From contig JAHDDN010000336.1 of the NCBI GenBank assembly GCA_020629335.1, positions 1 to 6,134 on the forward strand: a DNA stretch of 6,134 nt, in the 5' to 3' direction. This DNA comes from Chitinophagales bacterium (GTDB lineage: Bacteria > Bacteroidota > Bacteroidia > Chitinophagales > UBA2359). Position 1 is the first letter of the stretch. Every line of letters starts with the position of its first letter. Positions 1-5,843 of this stretch are shown here, in pieces. The notes below the pieces were generated by a model that had not been told where the DNA came from, made no database searches, and saw only the letters and a list, made by a program, of their open reading frames with translations. The position numbers were made by a program, and so were the translations under genes.

Positions 1-31
1 GATGACAGGTCTTAGTAAAGAATTAAAATAA
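1..31 (+). CDS. possible 3' end of an upstream gene (partial)
   Basis: In frame 2 the first 31 bases read as codons for MTGLSKELK followed by a TAA stop, which is a plausible hydrophilic C-terminus. Another frame is open only up to a TAG at 13-15, so the frame is not certain. If this reading is right, the upstream gene ends 27 bases before the P-loop gene at 59, close enough for co-transcription. Nothing can be said about its function. Confidence 0.35.
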   Translation, partial: MTGLSKELK

Positions 32-58
32 AAATTAAATAACAATAAATATAATAAG

Positions 59-1105
59 ATGAAAAAGAGTATAACAATCAAAGACATTTACTATGATGAC
101 ATAGTGCCTATGTATAATACTAGTCATACACCTAAAGCGGGAGATGTGGCGCTATTCGAGGTCTTGGAAATTGGCAAGCATAGTAGTATACAAGGTATAT
201 CAGGAAATAATGCTTATTTATTTCCTGGCGATCAATTTTTAGCTGCATTTGGTAATAGATATGCTACCGAACAATTCGAAGGATATGTCCCTTCTGAACC
301 TACTCAAATATTAGATATATTGGGCAAGGGTGGTGTCGTTGGACAACTAAAGTCGATGCATTATAAATTTGAGGATATAGGTACTACTAAGGTAAAATTA
401 GTAGGCTATGCAGTAAATGAGCAAAAGGAAATTGTCAATAGTATTTATTTCGATAAGGAAAGGGTTAATTTTGATCCGATTAGTGAATGTTTTAAAGCGA
501 AAACGATTCTGTCTTTAGGCTGTAGTATGGATTCAGGAAAAACTACAACGGCAGCTTTTTTGTCAAGAGCATTATCTAAGCACAATAAAAAGGTGGCATT
601 TATTAAATTAACAGGTACTTATTATACTAAGGATAGGCATTTTGTTAGAGATTGTGGGGCTAGTGTTGCGATTGATTTCGGTACCTCTGGTTATCCTTCT
701 ACCTTTCTTTTAGAAGAGAAAGAATTATTAGATTTATATCAATTCTTGATGGAGAAGGTGAGTCTCGAAAATCCTGACTATATTGTGGTTGAAATTGCGG
801 ATGGTATCCTACAGAAGGAAACGGAATTATTAATTAATCATGAAGCATTTATGAGTACTATTGATCATGTAGTTTTTTCTGCGGTTGATAGTTTGAGTGC
901 TTTGTATGGGATGGAGAAATTGACTCAAATTGGTTTGTGTCCATTTGCGCTTTGTGGTATATTCACTGCTAGTCCGCTTTTAATGGAGGAAGTTGTGAAT
1001 CGCTCTCCTATTCCTGTTTTGAATTTGGAAGGATTAGAGCATTTGGATCTCCGCTTATTGGAGGGGGAAGTGGTTTCAAATAGTGGCAAAAAAAAGGTGG
1101 CTTAA
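59..1105 (+). CDS. P-loop NTPase with conserved N-terminal domain, MobB/DUF1611-like (copy 1)
   Basis: The 348-residue protein has no signal peptide or membrane segment and is probably cytoplasmic. Residues 25-120 form a conserved N-terminal domain, probably beta-rich, with GDV, IGKH, FPGD, AAFGNRYA and GGVVG blocks. Residues 149-330 form a P-loop domain. Its Walker A is CSMDSGKT (155-162), with Cys where the first Gly of GxxxxGKT is expected; the paralog at 3815-4879 keeps Gly. FIKLTG follows at 181-186, RDCGA at 197-201, the Walker B-like strand YIVVEIADG at 241-249 (Glu245), and FTASPL at 302-307. The layout resembles SIMIBI-class enzymes such as MobB, dethiobiotin synthetase/CobB and DUF1611 proteins, but I cannot assign a substrate or reaction. 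The ATG at 59 lies in an A-rich context and is the only reasonable start; the next Met is residue 18. A run of eight A at 1088-1095 lies just before the stop. The family call is by motif only. Confidence 0.9.
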   Translation: MKKSITIKDIYYDDIVPMYNTSHTPKAGDVALFEVLEIGKHSSIQGISGNNAYLFPGDQFLAAFGNRYATEQFEGYVPSEPTQILDILGKGGVVGQLKSMHYKFEDIGTTKVKLVGYAVNEQKEIVNSIYFDKERVNFDPISECFKAKTILSLGCSMDSGKTTTAAFLSRALSKHNKKVAFIKLTGTYYTKDRHFVRDCGASVAIDFGTSGYPSTFLLEEKELLDLYQFLMEKVSLENPDYIVVEIADGILQKETELLINHEAFMSTIDHVVFSAVDSLSALYGMEKLTQIGLCPFALCGIFTASPLLMEEVVNRSPIPVLNLEGLEHLDLRLLEGEVVSNSGKKKVA

Positions 1106-1263
1106 GAAAGTGGACAAAACTAGCTGCGCAAGGGATGGGAGCGGTATGTGGCGTCCATGTGCTGACTTACGGCGCTTAGTGATGCGATGGCTGGCCCGCA
1201 GGGCAGACAAGCAGCACTTAGCAAAGTAGGAGGCACATAGCCACATAAGAGCGGACAGCCCGA
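1106..1263. repeat. GC-rich structured intergenic element, non-coding
   Basis: Positions 1121-1260 contain 82 G or C in 140 bases (59%), against 21 in 80 (26%) at 1381-1460. Nested complementary segments are visible: TATGTGGC (1145-1152) with GCCACATA (1240-1247), GTGCTG (1159-1164) with CAGCAC (1212-1217), and GCCC (1194-1197) with GGGC (1201-1204) around a GCA loop. The nesting suggests one folded unit about 100 bases long. The open frame on the minus strand across this stretch has a composition unlike its neighbours and no recognisable domain, so I do not call it a gene. The element resembles the GC-rich interspersed repeats I associate with Saprospira-type genomes, but copy number cannot be judged from one window. 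Confidence 0.6.
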
Positions 1264-1363
1264 CCCGATTCTTATTTTTCATCTGAGGGCGCAGACATCA
1301 ACTGAATGGCCGACACATAGGTCGGCCACTACACTACTAGGCCGATGAAAAATAAGAATCGGG
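1264..1363. repeat. 100-bp element bounded by perfect 20-bp inverted repeats, with inner hairpin
   Basis: The left arm (1264-1283) and right arm (1344-1363) are perfect 20-bp inverted copies, separated by 60 bases. The right arm reads GATGAAAAATAAGAATCGGG. Inside the loop, TGGCCGAC (1307-1314) and GTCGGCCA (1321-1328) form an 8-bp stem with a 6-base loop. A further 7-bp pair, GGGCGCA (1287-1293) with TGCGCCC (1365-1371), overlaps the outer stem in topology and could form only as an alternative fold. The shape is like a MITE or REP-type element or a large transcript hairpin. No target-site duplication is evident at the outer edges, and there is no T-tract directly after the right arm as a simple terminator would have. 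Confidence 0.8.
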
Positions 1364-1381
1364 ATGCGCCCAAAAAATGAT

Positions 1382-1397
1382 AAACGTTGGAACGTTT
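1382..1397. promoter_or_regulatory. short inverted repeat upstream of the ABC-like gene, possible operator
   Basis: AAACGTT (1382-1388) and AACGTTT (1391-1397) are a 7-bp inverted repeat with a 2-base spacer, 64 bases before the ATG at 1461. This spacing and symmetry fit a dimeric regulator site. A TTTG at 1402-1405 and a TAATTTTC at 1430-1437 loosely resemble Bacteroidota promoter boxes, but the 24-base gap is longer than usual and the second box is imperfect. Chance is a real alternative. Confidence 0.25.
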
Positions 1398-1460
1398 TAA
1401 CTTTGAAAACTGAATAACTGACAATATGGTAATTTTCGAGTACATCATATATTAAAAGAA

Positions 1461-3101
1461 ATGGCCGATGAGAATCAAATAGTAGGAATTGATGAGCCTG
1501 TTAATAAGCACTCGCCTAAATTGGTTAGCGCATTTATTATGGGGCGGCCACTGGCTTGTGTAGGGATATTAGTATTAGGATTTTTGACGAATATTGTAAC
1601 GATTTTGATTACGGTTAGTATTGGTAAATATTATGAGTTGGTATTTGAGTATAGTGCGAAGCGTTCGGAGGTTTTGAATTTCTTGCCTAATAGTTGGACA
1701 AATACGGTACATCATTTTTTAATTTTCTTTGGGTGCTTGGTTATTTTTAGGTATGTATTATATTTTGTTTATCGTATATCATTTCGTTCATTAGGAGAAA
1801 GATTTATTAAGGAGATTAAGGATCGTTTGTTTGAGCATCAATTGAATGTTCAGAATAAGGTTTATCAGGAGAAGGGGACGGATCGTTATTTATTGCGTTA
1901 TTCCGGGGATATTACGAGCTTGAAGAATTTGTTTTTGAAGGGTAGTATTACTGCTGTGGTGGATGTTTTAATTTTGCTTATTTCTTTTATTGTACTTTAT
2001 CGTTTAAATAGCAAGGGAGCTGTATTGGTTTTAATTAGTAGTTTATTGGCTTATGTATTCATTTTGTTTTTCAATAAAAAAATTGAGGCGCATTCTATCT
2101 TGAAAAGGAATGAGAACTCTGGTCAATTGGGTTATGTGAATAGGACTTTGAAGGCGGATTTATCTATTAAGGGATTTAATAAGCAAAAAACGGAATTGAG
2201 GCGATTTTCTAAGCGGACGGATAGTATAATGTCTCATGCATTAAATTTTATACGATGGGATGTCATTAATCGGGGATTTATACATTTTGTTCAGTATGCG
2301 GTTTTGTTACTGGTATTGTATATTTTTTATTTAGATAAAGAGGCTGGTAGTCTGGCAGTATCGGGCGCTAATTTGATTAGTTTTATTTTGCTTTACATCA
2401 CGATTATTCCGATTATTCGTAGGGTTTATAATTTGGGGACGGTTTATAAGATGGGGAATATCTCATTGAATAAGTTGTTGGCGATATTGGCACTTCCTAT
2501 TGAAGCTGTTAATCAAGGTGAAACCTTAAAAGTTAATAATCCTCGATTGGAGATGATGAATTTGAGTATTAAAAATTCTGATGGCATTCATTTTAGAAGT
2601 AAGAAAGCAAGTGTGAGTACCTTATTGATTCCAGATAATTTAAAAACGATTGATTTGATTAAAGTCTTATTGCGAATTGATGATGATTATGAAGGTGAAA
2701 TATTGATTAATCAACAAAACATTAAGGAGTTTTCGCCTCATTCTATTCGTAAAAGTATGGCTATAGCCTCAACGGAACTTCCATTTAGGGGTAGAAAGGT
2801 ATATGAAGCATTATCTAATACGACTAAAAAGATTTCAAAAGAAGATGCTGAACGGCTATTACTTGATTTACAAGACTTATTTCAAATTAGGCATCCATTA
2901 GGCATTAATGATTATATTGGCGCTAATGGAGAGTTATTAGATGCCCTTCAAATGGAAATATTAGCCTTAGCAAGAGCATTATTAACAAAGAAGAAATTGG
3001 TTTTTATAGATAGATTACCGATATTGTATAATACATATGAAACTGCTATGAATGATTACTTAGGTGATTTAGAGGTGACGGTAATCAGGATGCGGGCGTA
3101 G
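1461..3101 (+). CDS. ABC-exporter-like membrane protein with degenerate (probably inactive) ATPase domain
   Basis: The 546-residue protein has the exporter layout of an N-terminal transmembrane domain fused to an ATP-binding domain. Six hydrophobic segments lie near residues 30-54, 84-107, 162-182, 187-205, 275-291 and 303-321. The C-terminal part (about 360-546) keeps the ABC scaffold (EGEILI 411-416, FSPHSIRK 424-431, ALARALL 502-508). However, the Walker A region reads NLKTID (393-398) instead of GSGKST, the Q-loop Gln is Thr438, LSGGQ is LDALQ (493-497), and the catalytic Glu after Walker B Asp517 is Arg518. The protein ends at or before the H-loop His. ATP hydrolysis by this chain alone therefore looks impossible. 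It may be a structural partner in a heterodimer, a non-transport relic, or a gene in decay, although the frame is intact over 1.6 kb. Codon choice differs between the two halves. No peptidase or other extra domain is seen, and the substrate is unknown. Confidence 0.9.
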   Translation: MADENQIVGIDEPVNKHSPKLVSAFIMGRPLACVGILVLGFLTNIVTILITVSIGKYYELVFEYSAKRSEVLNFLPNSWTNTVHHFLIFFGCLVIFRYVLYFVYRISFRSLGERFIKEIKDRLFEHQLNVQNKVYQEKGTDRYLLRYSGDITSLKNLFLKGSITAVVDVLILLISFIVLYRLNSKGAVLVLISSLLAYVFILFFNKKIEAHSILKRNENSGQLGYVNRTLKADLSIKGFNKQKTELRRFSKRTDSIMSHALNFIRWDVINRGFIHFVQYAVLLLVLYIFYLDKEAGSLAVSGANLISFILLYITIIPIIRRVYNLGTVYKMGNISLNKLLAILALPIEAVNQGETLKVNNPRLEMMNLSIKNSDGIHFRSKKASVSTLLIPDNLKTIDLIKVLLRIDDDYEGEILINQQNIKEFSPHSIRKSMAIASTELPFRGRKVYEALSNTTKKISKEDAERLLLDLQDLFQIRHPLGINDYIGANGELLDALQMEILALARALLTKKKLVFIDRLPILYNTYETAMNDYLGDLEVTVIRMRA

Positions 3102-3119
3102 TTTTTAGGATGTTACACA

Positions 3120-3157
3120 TTGCCTCAATTAATATTGGACAGTTAGGCAACTTTTTT
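3120..3157 (+). terminator. probable Rho-independent terminator after the ABC-like gene
   Basis: TTGCCT (3120-3125) pairs with AGGCAA (3145-3150). The stem can be lengthened by AA/TT past a bulged C at 3126. It is followed at once by C and six T (3151-3157). The stem is short and the loop is long (about 19 bases), so it is weaker than the terminator at 3747. Its place 18 bases after the ABC stop codon supports the call and suggests the lipoprotein gene at 3226 has its own promoter. Confidence 0.5.
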
Positions 3158-3225
3158 GTTAATTTATGTACCTATATAAATGAAAGCTATTTTTTTTAAA
3201 AAAGCCTCTCACACAAAAGCTAAGA

Positions 3226-3717
3226 ATGATGAAACCTTTGTCAATTGTAATTCTTTTAATTTCTTTTATTTTGGCCTTTAATTCCTGCCAAAAGGATAAT
3301 CTTAATGATGATACGCTGATTACTAGTCAGAGTGGTTCAGCAGATGGGGAAATTGACCAATACCCTGAAGCTATTGGCACTTATGTAAGCGCTAATTATG
3401 ATGCGCAAATTACGTCAGTTGAATTCGATAATGAAGGCGATATGCTTATTTATGAAGTCGAGTTAGCTAATGGCTTAGAACTATTGTTTAATGGATCAGG
3501 GGATTTCATTAGTGAAAATAATGGTGGGGATGAGGACGATGATGATGACGGTGGTGACGATGATGATGGCGGAGATGATGACGATGATGGTTTTAGTGAA
3601 GACGATGATGATGAATTTGATAGTCATGGGAATGACAGTAATAACTCAAACAATGGCAATAATGAAGAAACAAATGACGATGATGATGGAGGAGATGAAG
3701 ACGATGATGATGGATAA
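3226..3717 (+). CDS. lipoprotein with a PepSY-like domain and an Asp-rich tail
   Basis: The 163-residue protein begins with a lipoprotein signal: Met-Met-Lys, a hydrophobic core (residues 5-18) and a lipobox FNSC with Cys21 as the expected lipidated residue. Residues 46-95 (from YPEAIGTYVSANY to GSGDF) match the pattern of the PepSY-like domain common in secreted Bacteroidota proteins: a helix starting with P-x-A-I, then a strand pair with V-E-L-x-N-G and F-x-x-x-G. The tail is extreme: residues 101-163 hold 30 Asp and 6 Glu out of 63, broken by Gly and by an Asn/Ser-rich linker (133-150). Such a tail would be strongly negative and might bind calcium or other cations outside the cell; that is inference. 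The start has two consecutive ATG codons (3226 and 3229); either could serve. The gene lies between two predicted terminators and may be a single-gene transcript. Confidence 0.85.
   Translation: MMKPLSIVILLISFILAFNSCQKDNLNDDTLITSQSGSADGEIDQYPEAIGTYVSANYDAQITSVEFDNEGDMLIYEVELANGLELLFNGSGDFISENNGGDEDDDDDGGDDDDGGDDDDDGFSEDDDDEFDSHGNDSNNSNNGNNEETNDDDDGGDEDDDDG
3526..3714 (+). repeat. GAT/GAC trinucleotide-rich tract coding for the Asp-rich tail
   Basis: The DNA for residues 101-163 of the lipoprotein is a run of imperfect GAT and GAC codons with interspersed GGN codons. Similar blocks occur at both ends (3526-3599 and 3675-3714). In-frame gain or loss of units by slippage would change tail length without breaking the frame. 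The one long alternative forward frame here is a Met-rich by-product of this repeat. Confidence 0.75.
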
Positions 3718-3746
3718 AAAAACCCTACTTATCATATAATATACAC

Positions 3747-3784
3747 AAAAAGCCCTTGAAGAAATTACTTCAAGGGCTTTTTTT
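3747..3784. terminator. strong bidirectional Rho-independent terminator
   Basis: A perfect 15-bp inverted repeat pairs 3747-3761 with 3768-3782 around the 6-base loop AAATTA. The core is AGCCCTTGAAG against CTTCAAGGGCT. The right side ends in a run of T (3778-3784) for plus-strand transcripts, and the left side starts with five A, which gives a U-tract on the minus strand. It lies 29 bases after the lipoprotein stop and 30 bases beyond the minus-strand P-loop gene's stop, as expected for convergent genes. Confidence 0.92.
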
Positions 3785-3814
3785 ATGCTTTTATATGTAT
3801 ATCTTATTAAGTAG

Positions 3815-4879
3815 TTATACTGCTTGTCTTAGTGTACTTTGACTATTTATTTCATCGGTTTTAGATAGATATTGCATTACTGTTGTGTTAGATAGAATTT
3901 CTAAATCAACAATGGGAGTATTGGTTAATGCTTGAACTTCCTCAATCAATAAGGGAGATGCAGTGAAACTCCCACAAACTGCAAATGGTTGGATATTTAA
4001 ATTTGCTAAGCTATTTAAGCCACTAAAGACTCCTGTACTATTGCTATCTGAGTAAATTACCTGGTCAATGGTTTGCATGAATGCTGAATTTTTCAGTAAC
4101 ATAGCTGTTTCTCTTTGGAATAGACCATCAGCAATTTCTATTACAATGTAATCGGGCTGAATGATTGCCACTTCATCTAACAAACTTTGGTATAAGTTCA
4201 ATAATTCAGCTAGTTCACACTGGAAAGTAGAAGGAAAACCCATGACCGAAAAGTCTGTTGCATAATCTGCTCCACAATCATAAACGAAATCAGTATCTTT
4301 TGAGTAAACGGTACCTGTCAATTTAATGAATGCCACCTTATTTCCTGCTTTTTTCAAACCTCTACTAAGGAATCCTGCTGTTGTCGTTTTTCCGCTATCC
4401 ATAGATCCTCCAATGGATAAGATGGTTTGAGCATTATTCGGTATTTGTTGATTGAATGTGAATTCTTGCTGTTGATAATACTTTGTATTGATAACTTCAT
4501 TATTATTATCTACCGCATAGCCAATAAGCTCTAATGTTGTCGGGCCTTTTAGTTCATATTTTTTATGGATAGATTTCATCACACCGACTACTCCACCCTG
4601 ACCTAAAATATGGTACTCATCATGAATTTGAGTAGGCAAATAGCCTTCAATTTGGCTTGAAGCATATCGAGTACCAAAAGCTGCCAGGATACAATCATTA
4701 GGATAAAGATGATGGTTTCGTCGATCCGATCCTTGTATTCTTGTATGTTTGCCTATTTCCTTGACTCTGAATATTCCTACATCACCAGCTTTGGGAATAT
4801 AATTATTGGATAATACTTCATTGACAGTATAATCACCAATATTTTGGCAAATAATTGATTTCTTTATTCTAAAATCCAT
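3815..4879 (-). CDS. P-loop NTPase with conserved N-terminal domain, MobB/DUF1611-like (copy 2)
   Basis: The 354-residue cytoplasmic-type protein is a paralog of the one at 59-1105. By eye, identity is about 53% over the N-terminal domain, about 70% over 67 residues starting at the P-loop strand, and about 46% toward the C-terminus. The N-terminal domain (about 29-125) keeps PKAGDV, EIGKH, YPND, AAFGTRYA and GGVVG. The Walker A is a complete GSMDSGKT (158-165). FIKLTGT (184-190), DCGA (201-204), YIVIEIADG (244-252, Glu248) and FTASPL (305-310) follow. This copy has the canonical P-loop Gly that copy 1 lacks, so it is the better candidate for an active nucleotide-binding enzyme. The reaction is unknown. 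The start at 4879 lies next to an A/T-rich leader containing three TAATT units (4891-4905). The barrel gene ends 82 bases upstream on the same strand, so the two may be co-transcribed. Confidence 0.9.
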   Translation of the reverse strand: MDFRIKKSIICQNIGDYTVNEVLSNNYIPKAGDVGIFRVKEIGKHTRIQGSDRRNHHLYPNDCILAAFGTRYASSQIEGYLPTQIHDEYHILGQGGVVGVMKSIHKKYELKGPTTLELIGYAVDNNNEVINTKYYQQQEFTFNQQIPNNAQTILSIGGSMDSGKTTTAGFLSRGLKKAGNKVAFIKLTGTVYSKDTDFVYDCGADYATDFSVMGFPSTFQCELAELLNLYQSLLDEVAIIQPDYIVIEIADGLFQRETAMLLKNSAFMQTIDQVIYSDSNSTGVFSGLNSLANLNIQPFAVCGSFTASPLLIEEVQALTNTPIVDLEILSNTTVMQYLSKTDEINSQSTLRQAV

Positions 4880-4890
4880 AATTTTATATT

Positions 4891-4905
4891 TAATTTAATT
4901 TAATT
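4891..4905. repeat. short tandem repeat TAATT x3 in the leader of copy 2
   Basis: Three perfect TAATT units lie 12-26 bases upstream of the minus-strand start codon. They fall where the ribosome would bind or just above, and could vary by slippage. They may equally be ordinary AT-rich leader sequence. Confidence 0.4.
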
Positions 4906-4961
4906 GAAGGAATTATCGCCCCTTCTAAATTATTAATCAAAAATTCTATGGTGTGCAGAAT

Positions 4962-5843
4962 TTATAAATTATCATCTTCGTCCTCCTCCCAGTTTTGGAA
5001 AGTAGGATTATTTTTTCCTTTGCGTTTTTGTTTTTTATCCCATTTCTTAGTCACCTTTGAAATAGTGTGAAATCGTAGGCTCAACCCTAGCATATAATAC
5101 TCACTAAACTTACGATAAGTCTTATCTTTTTCTGGATGATAGGCATGTATTCTATTCCGTAAGGCAAAATCTGTATTAAATTCATATTGGCGCATCAAGC
5201 TCAATAATACACTCATATAATCAGTAGGCCTATAACTTGCATATAGAGTTAATCTTGCTCTATGCCACCCATAGGGTACAAATTCTCCTACATACTTCCC
5301 CTGACTAGTAAATTGGCTAATGGGTTCTCCACCAATATTGTAATAAAGTTTGAAAGACATAAATGTCTTTAGCTTGAGATGGGTGTAAAGCGCATTTATT
5401 TTTGGCGTAAATTGTAAGCTATAAATCACTCGATATCTAAACTTGTGTTCATGTTTAGAATGATATTCCAACATGAGAGAATTATTAATTCGATTGCCTA
5501 ATATTGATTCTCTGTAGCGAGCGACAACATTAAATCTATACTTAATATCTGTGCTACTTGATTTAAAAACAAATGTGTGATTATGCCCTAGTCCAACACT
5601 CCATTTATTCTTTAGATACTTAGTAATATTATAGCTATTTTGTAAAAAAGAAAGCCTATAAGCCTGCGTATTAAAACCGTATAATTGAGTAAAAGACAAA
5701 TTTACTTTTGGCAATATCCTTGCCCTTACCCCTATACTATTCCAGTTTTTAAGTGGCTTTAATTCTTTTTTTTCTTGAGAATAGCTAAGTGTACTAAATA
5801 GTATTAACAAAAAAATGAAAGCTATCTTTTTTAACTTTTTCAA
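4962..5843 (-). CDS. DUF2490-like outer-membrane beta-barrel protein
   Basis: The 293-residue protein starts with a clear Sec signal peptide: KKLKK, a hydrophobic core (residues 7-19), then SYS with likely cleavage after residue 22 before Gln-Glu. The mature part consists of alternating amphipathic strands rich in aromatic and basic residues, for example 81-93, 101-114, 121-142, 151-168, 193-204, 209-221 and 247-258. The start (KNWNSIGVRARILPKVNLSFTQ) and the repeated strand-turn pattern fit DUF2490, a Bacteroidota outer-membrane family of unknown role. The last strand ends in Phe258, but a charged extension of 35 residues follows: a Lys-rich part (264-277) and an acidic end (286-292). Barrel proteins usually end at the last strand, so this tail is unusual. 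Family assignment is by pattern only. Confidence 0.85.
   Translation of the reverse strand: MKKLKKIAFIFLLILFSTLSYSQEKKELKPLKNWNSIGVRARILPKVNLSFTQLYGFNTQAYRLSFLQNSYNITKYLKNKWSVGLGHNHTFVFKSSSTDIKYRFNVVARYRESILGNRINNSLMLEYHSKHEHKFRYRVIYSLQFTPKINALYTHLKLKTFMSFKLYYNIGGEPISQFTSQGKYVGEFVPYGWHRARLTLYASYRPTDYMSVLLSLMRQYEFNTDFALRNRIHAYHPEKDKTYRKFSEYYMLGLSLRFHTISKVTKKWDKKQKRKGKNNPTFQNWEEDEDDNL

Noticed and set aside
1088..1240. Programmed frameshift at the run of eight A before the stop of copy 1
   Set aside because: Either shift would extend the protein into the GC-rich repeat (a +1 shift for longer), but the zero-frame end matches the length of copy 2 and no stimulatory structure sits at the right distance.
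1076..1282. 68-codon open frame on the minus strand over the GC-rich element
   Set aside because: It lies wholly over the structured repeat and the end of the P-loop gene, starts inside the left arm of the 20-bp inverted repeat, and shows no domain.
3491..3739. 82-codon forward frame overlapping the lipoprotein
   Set aside because: Its Met-rich product is what the GAT/GAC repeat gives when read in the shifted frame (ATG/ACG codons).
4941..4963. Hairpin AAATTCT/AGAATTT after the barrel gene on the minus strand
   Set aside because: The 7-bp stem is nearly all A/T and overlaps the stop codon, and only a short T-run follows, so it is too weak to call a terminator between the barrel gene and copy 2.
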